DNA of 23,268 nucleotides. Source: JAJPHC01 sp035255945. GTDB lineage: Bacteria; Acidobacteriota; Thermoanaerobaculia; Gp7-AA8. The DNA lies in assembly GCA_035255945.1 (NCBI GenBank), contig DATEZA010000118.1, positions 1 through 23,268 of the forward strand. The letters run 5' to 3'. The position numbers and the translations under genes were made by a program. The notes under the pieces were generated by a model. It was not told the origin of the DNA. It did not search any database and saw only the letters and a program-made list of their open reading frames with translations. Positions 1 through 6,587 of the stretch are shown here, in pieces. Numbering within the stretch: the stretch's first letter is position 1; each line of letters opens with the position of its first letter.

Positions 1-93
1 AATCGCGTTTGTCCCGAAACTGTGCGTTCAGGCTAGGCCAACAAACGCAGCGGGCCGTGCCCGCCCGCCGGAGGCCCCCCGTTCGTTCCCCTG

Positions 94-504
94 TCACACC
101 ACCGCAGTACACGCCCGGCAGCGCTTCGCCGCCGAGGGAATTGCTTCCAGACATTCGGGGCAGGTTTTCATCGGGACAGGAGCGGCGACCGATACCGGCC
201 GGACGAGTGCTTTCACGATGAGGAACAGCACGAGCGAGATGATCAGGAAATCGATGAATATGCCGATGAAATGGCCGTAGAGAATCGCGCTCTCCGTGAC
301 TTTGCCTGTTGCGTCGGTAGCGGTTTTCAGCACGATCTTCGCGTCGCGCCAGCTGCCGCCGGGGAGGACGAGTCCGACCACCGGCATGAGGATGTCCGAT
401 GCGAGCGCCGACACGATATTGCCGACCGCCGCGCCGATGATCACGCCGACAGCCAGCGCGAGCGCATTCGTTTTCGTGAGAAATCCGCGAAATTCTGCAA
501 GCAT
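94..504 (-). CDS. mscL: Large-conductance mechanosensitive channel MscL with C-terminal zinc ribbon
   Basis: This 136-residue protein is a homo-oligomeric inner-membrane pore that opens under membrane tension and releases solutes during hypo-osmotic shock. The N-terminus (EFRGFLTKTNALALAVGVII, residues 4-23) is the classic MscL amphipathic helix running into TM1. A periplasmic loop covers about 48-74, and TM2 covers about 76-100. The usual C-terminal helical bundle is replaced by a four-cysteine zinc-ribbon-like tail (C115, C118, C129, C132). The start is fixed by an SD sequence (GGAGG, 6 nt before ATG), with a -10-like TAAGAT at 525-530. It is transcribed divergently from the YiiX-like gene, with 31 bp between the start codons. 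The family assignment is secure; metal binding by the tail is inferred from the cysteine spacing. Confidence 0.95.
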   Translation of the reverse strand: MLAEFRGFLTKTNALALAVGVIIGAAVGNIVSALASDILMPVVGLVLPGGSWRDAKIVLKTATDATGKVTESAILYGHFIGIFIDFLIISLVLFLIVKALVRPVSVAAPVPMKTCPECLEAIPSAAKRCRACTAVV

Positions 505-524
505 AGACGCCTCCGATTGCGATC

Positions 525-530
525 ATCTTA
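525..530 (-). promoter_or_regulatory. -10-like hexamer of mscL
   Basis: TAAGAT on the minus strand lies 20 nt before the mscL start codon, leaving room for the visible SD sequence. No convincing -35 box was seen. It sits in the 31 bp gap between divergent mscL and the YiiX-like gene, where no equally clear plus-strand hexamer was found. Confidence 0.4.
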
Positions 531-535
531 ACGCC

Positions 536-1099
536 ATGCTCACACTCATCCTGCTCTCGATTCTCGGCAAGCCGGCGCTGCACGACGGCGACATCATCTT
601 TCATCAGTCGCGATCCGCGCAGAGCGCCGCCATCCAGCACGCGACGAAATCGCATTACAGCCACATGGGCGTCGTGCGGCACCTGAAGGGACGTTGGTTC
701 GTGTACGAGGCCGCCGGTCCGGTCAAATACACGCCATTACACGAATGGATCGCGCGCGGCACCGGCGGCCATTACGTCGTCAAGCGCCTGCGCAATGCAC
801 AGAACATCGATCGATTGTGGACGATCGCCGATCGTTATCGCGGCAAACCGTACGATTTCTATTTCGGCTGGAGCGACGACCGCATCTATTGTTCGGAGCT
901 CGTCTGGAAACTCTACAAATCCGCCCTCGGCATCGAAATCGGCCATCTCCGCCGCCTGCGCAGCTTCGACTTATCCGATCCAATCGTGCAGAAGAAATTG
1001 CGCGAGCGTTATGGCGAGCACGTGCCGCTCGATGAGCCGGTGATCTCCCCCGCCGACATGTTCGATTCCGCCCTCCTGATCCCTGTCGTCAACGAGTAG
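536..1099 (+). CDS. YiiX/YebB-like permuted papain-fold cysteine hydrolase
   Basis: This 187-residue protein resembles the NlpC/P60-related YiiX family, permuted papain-like enzymes that cleave amide or thioester bonds in cell-wall or lipid substrates. The N-terminal HDGDIIFHQS block (16-25) is typical. H43 in HYSHMGVV is the probable catalytic histidine and C119 in IYCSELVWKLY the probable nucleophile, in the inverted His-then-Cys order of the permuted group. The short hydrophobic N-terminus (1-10) may be a weak signal, but no clear cleavage site is visible. The ATG at 536 was chosen because everything upstream overlaps divergent mscL. It converges on the cysteine-rich lipoprotein gene across a 55 bp gap. 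The substrate is unknown. Confidence 0.8.
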   Translation: MLTLILLSILGKPALHDGDIIFHQSRSAQSAAIQHATKSHYSHMGVVRHLKGRWFVYEAAGPVKYTPLHEWIARGTGGHYVVKRLRNAQNIDRLWTIADRYRGKPYDFYFGWSDDRIYCSELVWKLYKSALGIEIGHLRRLRSFDLSDPIVQKKLRERYGEHVPLDEPVISPADMFDSALLIPVVNE

Positions 1100-1154
1100 G
1101 CGTGCGGCGGCTTGCCGCGTCCGCAAGGATCACGTGAATCGCCGCGGTGAGCAG

Positions 1155-1505
1155 TCACGGTTTCGCGGCGCTGTCACATTCGCTCAGGTCCGGCGGCGGC
1201 GAAGCCGGACACTCCACCAGCTTGCCACCCTCGCGCGCGAACACATGCCCGCACAGATGCCAGCATCCGCCCGCGACCTCGCGCCCTTCGCCGCTGAGCA
1301 GGCACTTCACGACGCACTGATCGTGCAGATCGCATCGCTCGCTGAGCGCGCGCACCCAGCATTGCTCCTGCCTTGTGAGCGTGATGCCGGCGGCGGGCTC
1401 GAGCGACTCGCAGGATTGTCTGGTGTCGCAATGAATCTCGCGAACGGTCGTGCAGCCGAACGCGAGGAACGCGAGAAAAGTGAATGCACGCATTGAATCA
1501 TTCAT
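1155..1505 (-). CDS. Small cysteine-rich putative lipoprotein, unknown function
   Basis: I do not recognise a family. The 116-residue product starts with a hydrophobic signal (AFTFLAFLAFGC) ending at C18, a loose lipobox (AFG-C rather than the usual L-A/S-G/A-C). Ten further cysteines (26, 32, 49, 58, 64, 68, 81, 85, 99, 110) suggest a compact disulfide-bonded exported protein. The chosen ATG overlaps the TGA of the upstream SRPBCC gene by 8 bp. A second ATG at 1493 (MRAFTF) is equally possible and would start 4 nt after that stop. Either way the two genes are probably co-transcribed and translationally coupled. Metal binding cannot be excluded. Confidence 0.65.
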   Translation of the reverse strand: MNDSMRAFTFLAFLAFGCTTVREIHCDTRQSCESLEPAAGITLTRQEQCWVRALSERCDLHDQCVVKCLLSGEGREVAGGCWHLCGHVFAREGGKLVECPASPPPDLSECDSAAKP

Positions 1506-1935
1506 CCTCGCACCATCGCTTCGTCGCATCATGCCGGTACGCGAACAGGCGCCGCAATCGCCGCCTTACGAGCCATCCGGAAATCGACGCAAACGGCGGC
1601 TCGTAATCGATGTCATCGATGAGCACTGCGCCGTCGGGATGCGGCTCGATGATGTGGCGGTGGTGCCAGTGCTTGAACGGGCCGCGCACTTGTTGGTCCT
1701 CGAAGCGATGAGGCGGATCGTAGACGGTATGGATCGATTCGATGCGCAGCGAGATGCCGGGCGCGATGCGGATCGATGCAACCGCGCGGCGCCCCGGACG
1801 CAAATCGGGCGCGCGCTCGAGCACCTCGGCGTGCTCCCACGGCGGCATCAATCGATCGACCGCATCGGGCAGCTCGTGAAACGCGAACAGCCGCTCGGGG
1901 GTGGTGCGAATGACGCTGCGCGCGACGAACCTCAC
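1498..1935 (-). CDS. SRPBCC (START-like) family ligand-binding protein
   Basis: This 145-residue cytoplasmic protein has the SRPBCC/polyketide-cyclase-like fold pattern, a helix-grip barrel that binds hydrophobic ligands. It opens with the strand FVARSVIRTTPERLFAFHE (3-21). The conserved MPPWE, VRGPFKHWHH and IDDIDYEPP blocks follow, and it ends with RRLFAYRHDATKRW. Close relatives are sometimes fused or adjacent to NAD-dependent epimerases, which is not the case here. The start is a GTG at 1935; no better ATG exists, and only 22 bp separate it from the divergent methyltransferase ATG. Its stop overlaps the start of the downstream lipoprotein gene. The ligand is unknown. Confidence 0.75.
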   Translation of the reverse strand: MRFVARSVIRTTPERLFAFHELPDAVDRLMPPWEHAEVLERAPDLRPGRRAVASIRIAPGISLRIESIHTVYDPPHRFEDQQVRGPFKHWHHRHIIEPHPDGAVLIDDIDYEPPFASISGWLVRRRLRRLFAYRHDATKRWCEDE

Positions 1936-1957
1936 GCTCTATTCGTACCATAGCGCT
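1936..1957. promoter_or_regulatory. Overlapping divergent promoter between SRPBCC and methyltransferase genes
   Basis: The whole gap between the two start codons is 22 bp. On the plus strand TACCAT (1946-1951) lies 6 nt before the methyltransferase ATG. On the minus strand the same place reads TATGGTACGAA, giving candidate -10 hexamers for the GTG start at 1935. There is no room for SD-bearing leaders on both sides, so at least one transcript should be leaderless or nearly so. This is inferred from spacing only. Confidence 0.45.
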
Positions 1958-2755
1958 ATGGAGCGATTCGATTTCCTCACGTTCAGTGACGACTTCAACT
2001 CGCCGCGAATCGTCAACGCGTACGACGAGCTGCCGCTCTGGTCGGCGATGTTCGGACTGCTGCTGCTCGAATACGCGCCGCTGACGAACATCCGCAAAGC
2101 GCTCGATGTCGGCTGCGGTACCGGCTTCCCATTGATCGAGCTCGCGGAGCGCCTCGGCCCATCGACAGACGTGCACGGAATCGATCCATGGAACGCCGGA
2201 CTCGATCGCGCGCGGCAGAAAATCGACGCGCGCGCCACACCGAACGTGACGCTCCACGAAGGGAGCGCCACCTCCATGCCCTTCCCCGACGAGACCTTCG
2301 ACCTCATCGTCTCCAACCTTGGCGTCAACAATTTCGACGATCGCAATGGCGCGATGCGCGAATGCCGCCGCGTCGCGCGCCACGGCGCAACGATCGCACT
2401 GACGACCAATCTGCAAGGGCACATGCGCGAGCTCTACGACGTGATGGCCGAGGTGCTGGAGGACACGACTGCGCTGGAGAAGCACATTGCGCACCGCGCG
2501 ACGATTCCTGCAGTGCGGCAATTACTCGAAGAAAACGGGTTCGCAGTGCAGCGCGCGATCGAGCGCGAGAGTGTGATGCGATTCGCGAATGCGACGGCGC
2601 TCTTCAATCACCACTTCATCAAGCTCGGGTTTCTCGATGCGTGGAAAGAGGTCGTGGGCGACGACAAAGAGATATTCGAGAGATTGATGGAGCGGCTGAG
2701 TGGGGAATTGAAGTTGACGATACCGATGGCGTATGTGGAGGGAGTTGCGAACTAA
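1958..2755 (+). CDS. Class I SAM-dependent methyltransferase
   Basis: This 265-residue Rossmann-fold methyltransferase has motif I ALDVGCGTG (48-56), an acidic ribose-binding position in HGIDPW (about 76), and a motif II/III-like stretch FPDETFDLIVSNLGVNNFDD around 110-129, where a UbiE/Methyltransf_11-type enzyme would bind SAM and position its substrate. The C-terminal ~90 residues are mostly helical and probably form the acceptor site. The acceptor (small molecule, lipid or protein) cannot be read from the sequence. The ATG at 1958 was preferred to upstream codons because those would overlap the divergent SRPBCC gene and because TACCAT lies 6 nt before it. It converges with the cytochrome block; a hairpin at 2785-2813 separates them. 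Confidence 0.85.
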   Translation: MERFDFLTFSDDFNSPRIVNAYDELPLWSAMFGLLLLEYAPLTNIRKALDVGCGTGFPLIELAERLGPSTDVHGIDPWNAGLDRARQKIDARATPNVTLHEGSATSMPFPDETFDLIVSNLGVNNFDDRNGAMRECRRVARHGATIALTTNLQGHMRELYDVMAEVLEDTTALEKHIAHRATIPAVRQLLEENGFAVQRAIERESVMRFANATALFNHHFIKLGFLDAWKEVVGDDKEIFERLMERLSGELKLTIPMAYVEGVAN

Positions 2756-2784
2756 CGCGAGCCCCCTCATCCGGCCTACGGCCA

Positions 2785-2813
2785 CCTTCTCCCCCGCGCG
2801 GCGAGGGAGAAGG
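2785..2813. terminator. Stem-loop between convergent genes, possible bidirectional terminator
   Basis: CCTTCTCCC at 2785-2793 pairs perfectly with GGGAGAAGG at 2805-2813 across an 11-nt GC-rich loop. It lies in the 73 bp between the methyltransferase stop and the cytochrome stop. There is no T-tract, so termination is plausible but unproven. The sequence resembles dispersed intergenic palindromes of the CTCTCCC...GGGAGAG type that occur in many genomes. Confidence 0.5.
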
Positions 2814-2828
2814 GCAATGCAACGCGGA

Positions 2829-4331
2829 TTACATCGATTTGCCGCTGTGGCAGTCGGCGCAGGTCATGGCCTGAATGTCGCCGATGTCCACCGGGTGCTG
2901 GAAATCGTTCTTGGGCATTTCGAACATCGGCGCGCCGGCCTGCGCTTCGCTCAGGACGTCGTGGCAGATGTGGCAATCCTTCGACACCGCCTTGCCCGCC
3001 TTATCGACGTGCTGATTGTCGTGGCAGCGGAAACAGCCGGTGAAATAGAAGTGGCCGATGTTGTCCGGATGCGTGCGCCAGTCGACCTTCATCTCCGGGA
3101 AACGGGTCTTCTGGAAAATGTCCTGCGCCGTCGCAATCGCCTTATCGACCACCGCGCGCTTTGATGCATAAACGGCCGGATACGTTTTCTGATAGTAGGC
3201 GCGCATCTGCTGCGCGATTTTCTGTACGGCCTCCGGCGTGGTGTTGTAATCGGCGGAGATCGCGTCGACCGCCTGTTGCTTGATGAACGGCAGCGTTTTA
3301 TCGATCGTCCCGGCGAGCAGTGCGCGGTCGACGGAGCGATCGGGCGGGACGTAGATGTGCGTGGGGCGATTGTGGCAGTCGATGCAGTCCATCGTCCGCT
3401 TCGGCGCCGCGGCGATCTGCGCCGGCGTCATCTTCGTGTCCTGGGCGGTGAATTCGTGCGCCTCGCCCGTCGCGCGATTCGTCGTGCGCACCCATTCGAT
3501 CTTCTGGCGCTGCCGGTCGCTGGCGATGTACTCCACCTTGTTCTCATTGAACATGTGCCAGTGGATGCCGGCCACGAGACCGCCCGTCGGGCTGCCGCCG
3601 CCGGTCTTGATCAGCATGCGCACTTCGCGCGGCGTATTGACCTCGTCGTATGCGTAATGCGTGAACACCTTCAATTGCGCGCCGAAGAATTTCTCCGGCC
3701 AGTGGCACTGCTCGCACGTCTCGCGCGCCGGGCGGAGATTTTCGACCGGCGACTGAATCGGCCGGGGGAATTTATTGAACGTCGCGGAATAGAGCTGATA
3801 GGAGCCCGACAATTTCGAGCGTACATACCAACCCGCGCCTTCGCCGACGTGGCAGCCGACGCACCCGACGCGCGCGTGCGGCGACTGCTTGTACGCCGTG
3901 TACTCCGGATGCATCACCGTATGGCAGAGCGTCCCGCAGAACGCGTCGGAATCGGTGTAGTGATAGGCCTGATAGCTCCCCACGAGACTGAACGTGACGA
4001 AGAGGACCAGTCCCGCCACTGTGAACAGCGTCACGCGGCGGACCTTCGGGTCATTGAGATCGAATGCCGGATAACGCGCGAAGTCATCGGGCGACATCTT
4101 GTGGCGCCGGCGGCGCTCGATGATCAGGCCGAGGATGAAGACTGCGAGGCCGAAGATCAGGATGCCGGGCACCACGGCGTACGCGAGGATGCCGACATAC
4201 GGATTGTGTGCACCGGTGGCATCGGCGACGATGAGGAAAATGATGTTCGCAACCGCGATCAGCGCAATGCCCGCGCCGATGGCGCTGATCAGATTGCGGG
4301 CGAGACCTGGCGCCTTGGGCGAATCAGGCAT
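2829..4331 (-). CDS. ImcH-like inner-membrane seven-haem NapC/NirT-type cytochrome c
   Basis: This 500-residue multihaem cytochrome should take electrons from the quinone pool and pass them to periplasmic carriers. Three hydrophobic helices (about 13-37, 46-70 and 101-122) precede the haem domain. Haem motifs are C132GTLCH, C157VGCH, C206EQCH, C316IDCH, C433FRCH, C453HICH and C491ADCH: seven in all. The first is CxxxCH and is followed by TVMHPEY, the pattern I associate with Geobacter ImcH/CbcL-type quinol oxidases rather than four-haem NapC. An SD sequence (AAGGA) lies 9 nt before the ATG. The gene follows a small cytochrome c by 29 bp, so the two form an operon and probably an electron-transfer pair. 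The terminal acceptor (metal, nitrogen oxide or other) is not evident. Confidence 0.88.
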   Translation of the reverse strand: MPDSPKAPGLARNLISAIGAGIALIAVANIIFLIVADATGAHNPYVGILAYAVVPGILIFGLAVFILGLIIERRRRHKMSPDDFARYPAFDLNDPKVRRVTLFTVAGLVLFVTFSLVGSYQAYHYTDSDAFCGTLCHTVMHPEYTAYKQSPHARVGCVGCHVGEGAGWYVRSKLSGSYQLYSATFNKFPRPIQSPVENLRPARETCEQCHWPEKFFGAQLKVFTHYAYDEVNTPREVRMLIKTGGGSPTGGLVAGIHWHMFNENKVEYIASDRQRQKIEWVRTTNRATGEAHEFTAQDTKMTPAQIAAAPKRTMDCIDCHNRPTHIYVPPDRSVDRALLAGTIDKTLPFIKQQAVDAISADYNTTPEAVQKIAQQMRAYYQKTYPAVYASKRAVVDKAIATAQDIFQKTRFPEMKVDWRTHPDNIGHFYFTGCFRCHDNQHVDKAGKAVSKDCHICHDVLSEAQAGAPMFEMPKNDFQHPVDIGDIQAMTCADCHSGKSM

Positions 4332-4360
4332 TGATTTGCGTCCTTCTATTGGGAGTGCGG

Positions 4361-4633
4361 CTACTTCTTGAGCGTCTTGATGTACGCGACGACGGCTTTG
4401 ATGTCGTCATCGGACAGCTTGCCCTTGTACGCCGGCATCTTGCCCTTGCCGTTCGTCACGGTCTTGGCCAGGTCCGCTTCGCTCGCGCCGAGGTTGGCGA
4501 AGTTCTTCTCGCCACTGGCGCCGTGGCACATCTTGCATTTCGCGGTGTAGGTCGCGGCTCCGTCGGCGAGCATCGGCATGGTCACGAAGGACATTGCGAT
4601 CAGTGCGACGAGCGTGAATTTCATGGTTTTCAT
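4361..4633 (-). CDS. Small periplasmic class I cytochrome c
   Basis: This 90-residue monohaem cytochrome carries a signal peptide (about 1-26: KFTLVALIAMSFVTMPMLADG), a CKMCH haem-attachment site at 33-37 and a probable axial methionine, M66, in GKGKMPAYKG. The terminal helix DDIKAVVAYIKTLKK is typical of the c5/c6/cbb3-type fold. Two upstream or downstream ATGs compete (4657, 4624). The ATG at 4633 was chosen because AAAGGAG (4644-4650) sits 10 nt before it, and the 4657 start would place that SD inside the gene. It lies 29 bp upstream of the seven-haem cytochrome, so the likely role is shuttling electrons from that membrane cytochrome. It follows the tryptophanase stop by 59 bp, in which a TAACAT could give it its own promoter. 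Confidence 0.88.
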   Translation of the reverse strand: MKTMKFTLVALIAMSFVTMPMLADGAATYTAKCKMCHGASGEKNFANLGASEADLAKTVTNGKGKMPAYKGKLSDDDIKAVVAYIKTLKK

Positions 4634-4692
4634 GGTTTGCAGGCTCCTTTTCGACATTCTGATGCGATGTTACGTTGCAGGATGAGATCGAT

Positions 4693-6078
4693 TCATGCGG
4701 GCGCGCACGTCCCGGTGTGACGGACGTCACTCGTGCTCGCGGCCTCGAACGTCGCGCTGAAATGCCGGAGCATCGCCGGTGCTGTGACGATGTGATAGCC
4801 GCACATCGACCGCGACAGGCTCGCCGCCGCGAACACCGTCTCCGCGACATACGACAGATGCGCATCGGTGTAGAGCCGCCGCGGAATGGCCAGCCGCACC
4901 AGCTCCATCTTCGCGGCATCGCCGAACATCAGCGTGCCGATCTCGCTCGTGCGCACGCCGCCGAGGAGATAGAGCGCATTGACCAGCGCAACGCCCGGAA
5001 ATTCGGTCTGCGGAATGTGCGGCAACAGCGCCGCCGCATCGATGTACACCGCATGTCCGCCCGCCGGCTGCACGATCGGAATGCCGCCCTCGGTCAGCTT
5101 GTCCGCGAGCCGCGCGACCTGTCCGATGCGATACCGGAGATACGACTCCTCGACCACCTCGGTCAGTCCCTCCGCAATCGCCGCCAGGTCGTATCCCGCC
5201 AGGCCTCCATACGTCGGAAAGCCCTCGGTCAGGATCAGCAGGTTTCGGCATTTCTCGGCGAGCCGGTCGTGATTGAGCGCGAGGAAGCCGCCGATGTTCG
5301 CCAGTCCGTCCTTCTTCGCCGAGAACGTGCAGCCGTCGGCGTAGCGGAACATCTCCTGGGCGATCGATTTCGGCGTGCGTCCGCGCTGCGACGCCTCCCG
5401 CTCGCGGATGAACCACGCGTTCTCCGCGAACCGGCACGCATCGAGGAAAAACAGCTTGCCGTACCGCTGCGCGATCTCCGACGCCTGCGCGATGTTCTCC
5501 AGCGACACCGGCTGCCCGCCGCCGGAATTATTCGTGACGGTCATCATCACCAGCGCGATCCGCTCGCCGTCGTTCTTCAGCATTTCCTCGAGCGCGAAGA
5601 GGTCGATGTTCCCTTTGAACGGATGCTGCGCGCTCGGCACCCGTCCTTCCGCGATGACCAGATCGCGAGCCTCGGCGCCGGCGTACTCGACGTTCGCACG
5701 CGTGGTGTCGAAGTGGATGTTGTTGACGACCACATCGCCCGGCTGCAGCAGACTCGAAAAGAGGATGCGCTCCGCCGCGCGGCCCTGATGCACCGGCAGG
5801 ATGTGCTTGTAGCCGGTGAGGTCGTGCACGACGTCGCGGAAGCGCTGGAACGAGCGGCTGCCCGCGTAGGCTTCGTCGCCGTCGATCATCGCAGCCCACT
5901 GCTTCGCCGACATCGCGCCGGTGCCGGAGTCGGTCAGCAGGTCGATGATCACATCATCGCTGTTGAGGAGGAAGACGTTGTAGCCGGCGGCCTGCAGCGC
6001 GCGCTCGCGCTCTTCGTAGGTGGTGAGATGGATCGGCTCGACGGCTTTGATGCGGAAGGGCTCCATGATGAGGGGCAT
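4693..6078 (-). CDS. tnaA: Tryptophanase (PLP-dependent beta-eliminating lyase)
   Basis: This 461-residue enzyme is predicted to cleave L-tryptophan to indole, pyruvate and ammonia in the cytoplasm. PLP-fold landmarks are GRAAE (99-103), FFLDACRFAEN (210-220, with D213 and R216 near the cofactor ring) and SAKKDG (253-258) with the Schiff-base lysine, probably K256. Tyrosine phenol-lyase carries an arginine in its ERG motif (Arg381) for phenol recognition. Here the equivalent reads SEIGTL with I380, as in tryptophanases, which favours the indole-forming activity. AAGGAG lies 5 nt before the ATG. It is the first gene of a minus-strand set with two cytochromes; a functional link is not obvious. 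A long inverted repeat stands just upstream of the SD. No tnaC-like leader peptide was found. Confidence 0.88.
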   Translation of the reverse strand: MPLIMEPFRIKAVEPIHLTTYEERERALQAAGYNVFLLNSDDVIIDLLTDSGTGAMSAKQWAAMIDGDEAYAGSRSFQRFRDVVHDLTGYKHILPVHQGRAAERILFSSLLQPGDVVVNNIHFDTTRANVEYAGAEARDLVIAEGRVPSAQHPFKGNIDLFALEEMLKNDGERIALVMMTVTNNSGGGQPVSLENIAQASEIAQRYGKLFFLDACRFAENAWFIREREASQRGRTPKSIAQEMFRYADGCTFSAKKDGLANIGGFLALNHDRLAEKCRNLLILTEGFPTYGGLAGYDLAAIAEGLTEVVEESYLRYRIGQVARLADKLTEGGIPIVQPAGGHAVYIDAAALLPHIPQTEFPGVALVNALYLLGGVRTSEIGTLMFGDAAKMELVRLAIPRRLYTDAHLSYVAETVFAAASLSRSMCGYHIVTAPAMLRHFSATFEAASTSDVRHTGTCAPA

Positions 6079-6090
6079 TGGTTCTCCTTG

Positions 6091-6198
6091 ATTCTCAATT
6101 CCAACTCTGCGTTCTGCGTTCTGCGTTCAATCCCCCGTTTCTGCGGCATCCCAGAGGATTGAACGCAGAACGCAGAGCGCAGAGTTGGAATTGAGAAT
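6091..6198. repeat. Dispersed AACGCAG inverted repeat, copy 1
   Basis: Two 43-nt arms (6091-6133 and 6156-6198) pair with a single mismatch around a 22-nt centre. Each arm contains the heptamer AACGCAG (or its complement) in two or three tandem copies, flanked by GGATTG and GAATTGAGAAT. Related copies occur at 22743-22832 and 23024-23062. If transcribed with tnaA it would form a very stable hairpin 5 nt upstream of the AAGGAG SD. It looks like a REP or MITE-like element without coding capacity. Confidence 0.75.
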
Positions 6199-6250
6199 TA
6201 CTTTGCGATTCGCCATCGAGGCCGGCGCCGGTGATGAACGCGATCGGCGA

Positions 6251-6350
6251 TGGAGCGCGGACGTCTCGTCCGCAGTCGGCGAGCGTCCCGCTCGACGACC
6301 GGTCGCCGGCCGAGACGGCCAGCGACTGCGGACCAGAGGTCCGCGCTCCA
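6251..6350. repeat. Inverted repeat with 28-nt arms
   Basis: TGGAGCGCGGAC...GCAGTCG at 6251-6278 is the reverse complement of 6323-6350 except at two positions, with 44 nt between the arms. The arms themselves contain a smaller GCGGAC/GTCCGC palindrome. It resembles palindromic intergenic elements seen in GC-rich genomes and has no coding capacity. The repeat sits directly beside a coding-like relic, which it may have truncated. Confidence 0.65.
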
Positions 6351-6359
6351 GGTCAGGTT

Positions 6360-6515
6360 TTGAAGACCGGCGAGGATGGTCCCACGCACGCCGATCCGCA
6401 GCCGCTGCAACTGCTGCAGGAGAACTTCCCGCTCGGCTCGAGCCCACGGATCCACGGGCCGAGCTTGAACGCGTTCTTCGAATCGATGGGTGCGAGTGAT
6501 CACACGACGATGTGA
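6360..6515 (+). pseudogene. Possible C-terminal relic of a lost gene
   Basis: Just after the inverted repeat, one frame reads KTGEDGPTHADPQPL and then LQENFPLGSSPRIHGPSLN, AFFESMGASDHTTM and a TGA. Codon third positions are strongly G/C, as in real genes here, and the composition is protein-like, whereas the sequence before it is repeat. I do not recognise the family. No start codon or SD fits, so I treat it as the surviving tail of a gene cut by the repeat. It could also be chance coding potential in GC-rich DNA. Confidence 0.3.
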
Positions 6516-6516
6516 C

Positions 6517-6568
6517 GGAGTGCGGCAGCAAGCTGCCGCACTCCGGGAGGGCGGCAGCGAGCTGCCGC
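6517..6568. repeat. Two GCGGCAGC-NN-GCTGCCGC palindromes
   Basis: A 13-bp stem (GGAGTGCGGCAGC, 6517-6529) pairs with 6532-6544 around AA. A second core palindrome follows at 6551-6568 around GA. The same 18-bp core recurs at 22691-22708, 22718-22735 and 22997-23014, so it is a dispersed family. Here it lies immediately upstream of the DoxX-like gene's -10 hexamer, occupying the place of a -35 box. Confidence 0.7.
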
Positions 6569-6575
6569 ACTCCTT

Positions 6576-6587
6576 TACACTCGTCGG
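6576..6587 (+). promoter_or_regulatory. Putative leaderless promoter -10 of the DoxX-like gene
   Basis: TACACT (6576-6581) is separated from the ATG at 6588 by only 6 nt, so transcription would start at or next to the start codon. No SD sequence is present. The region further upstream is palindromic repeat without a recognisable -35 box. Confidence 0.45.

Larger units (their letters stand above)
6079..6587. other. Repeat-rich intergenic region between tnaA and the DoxX-like gene
   Basis: This 509 bp gap holds the tnaA SD (6084-6089), an AACGCAG-type inverted repeat (6091-6198), a second inverted repeat (6251-6350), a short coding-like relic ending in TGA at 6515, two GCGGCAGC palindromes (6517-6568) and a -10-like TACACT for the DoxX-like gene (6576-6581). 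Promoters for tnaA are expected here, but none could be placed with confidence. Confidence 0.6.

Noticed and set aside
1..93. Gene or regulatory element at the left edge
   Set aside because: Only a weak 8-bp inverted repeat (GCGTTTGT...ACAAACGC) is visible, and no supported frame.
3906..3941. Frameshift or error at the first haem motif of the membrane cytochrome (CxxxCH)
   Set aside because: The extra residue with TVMHPEY after it is a known variant of ImcH-like proteins, and the frame continues cleanly.
3276..4334. 352-codon open frame opposite the seven-haem cytochrome
   Set aside because: It is antisense to a gene with seven haem motifs and has no recognisable domain.
6079..6250. tnaC-like regulatory leader peptide for tryptophanase
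   Set aside because: No short frame with a tryptophan near its end and an SD was found; the region is an inverted repeat.
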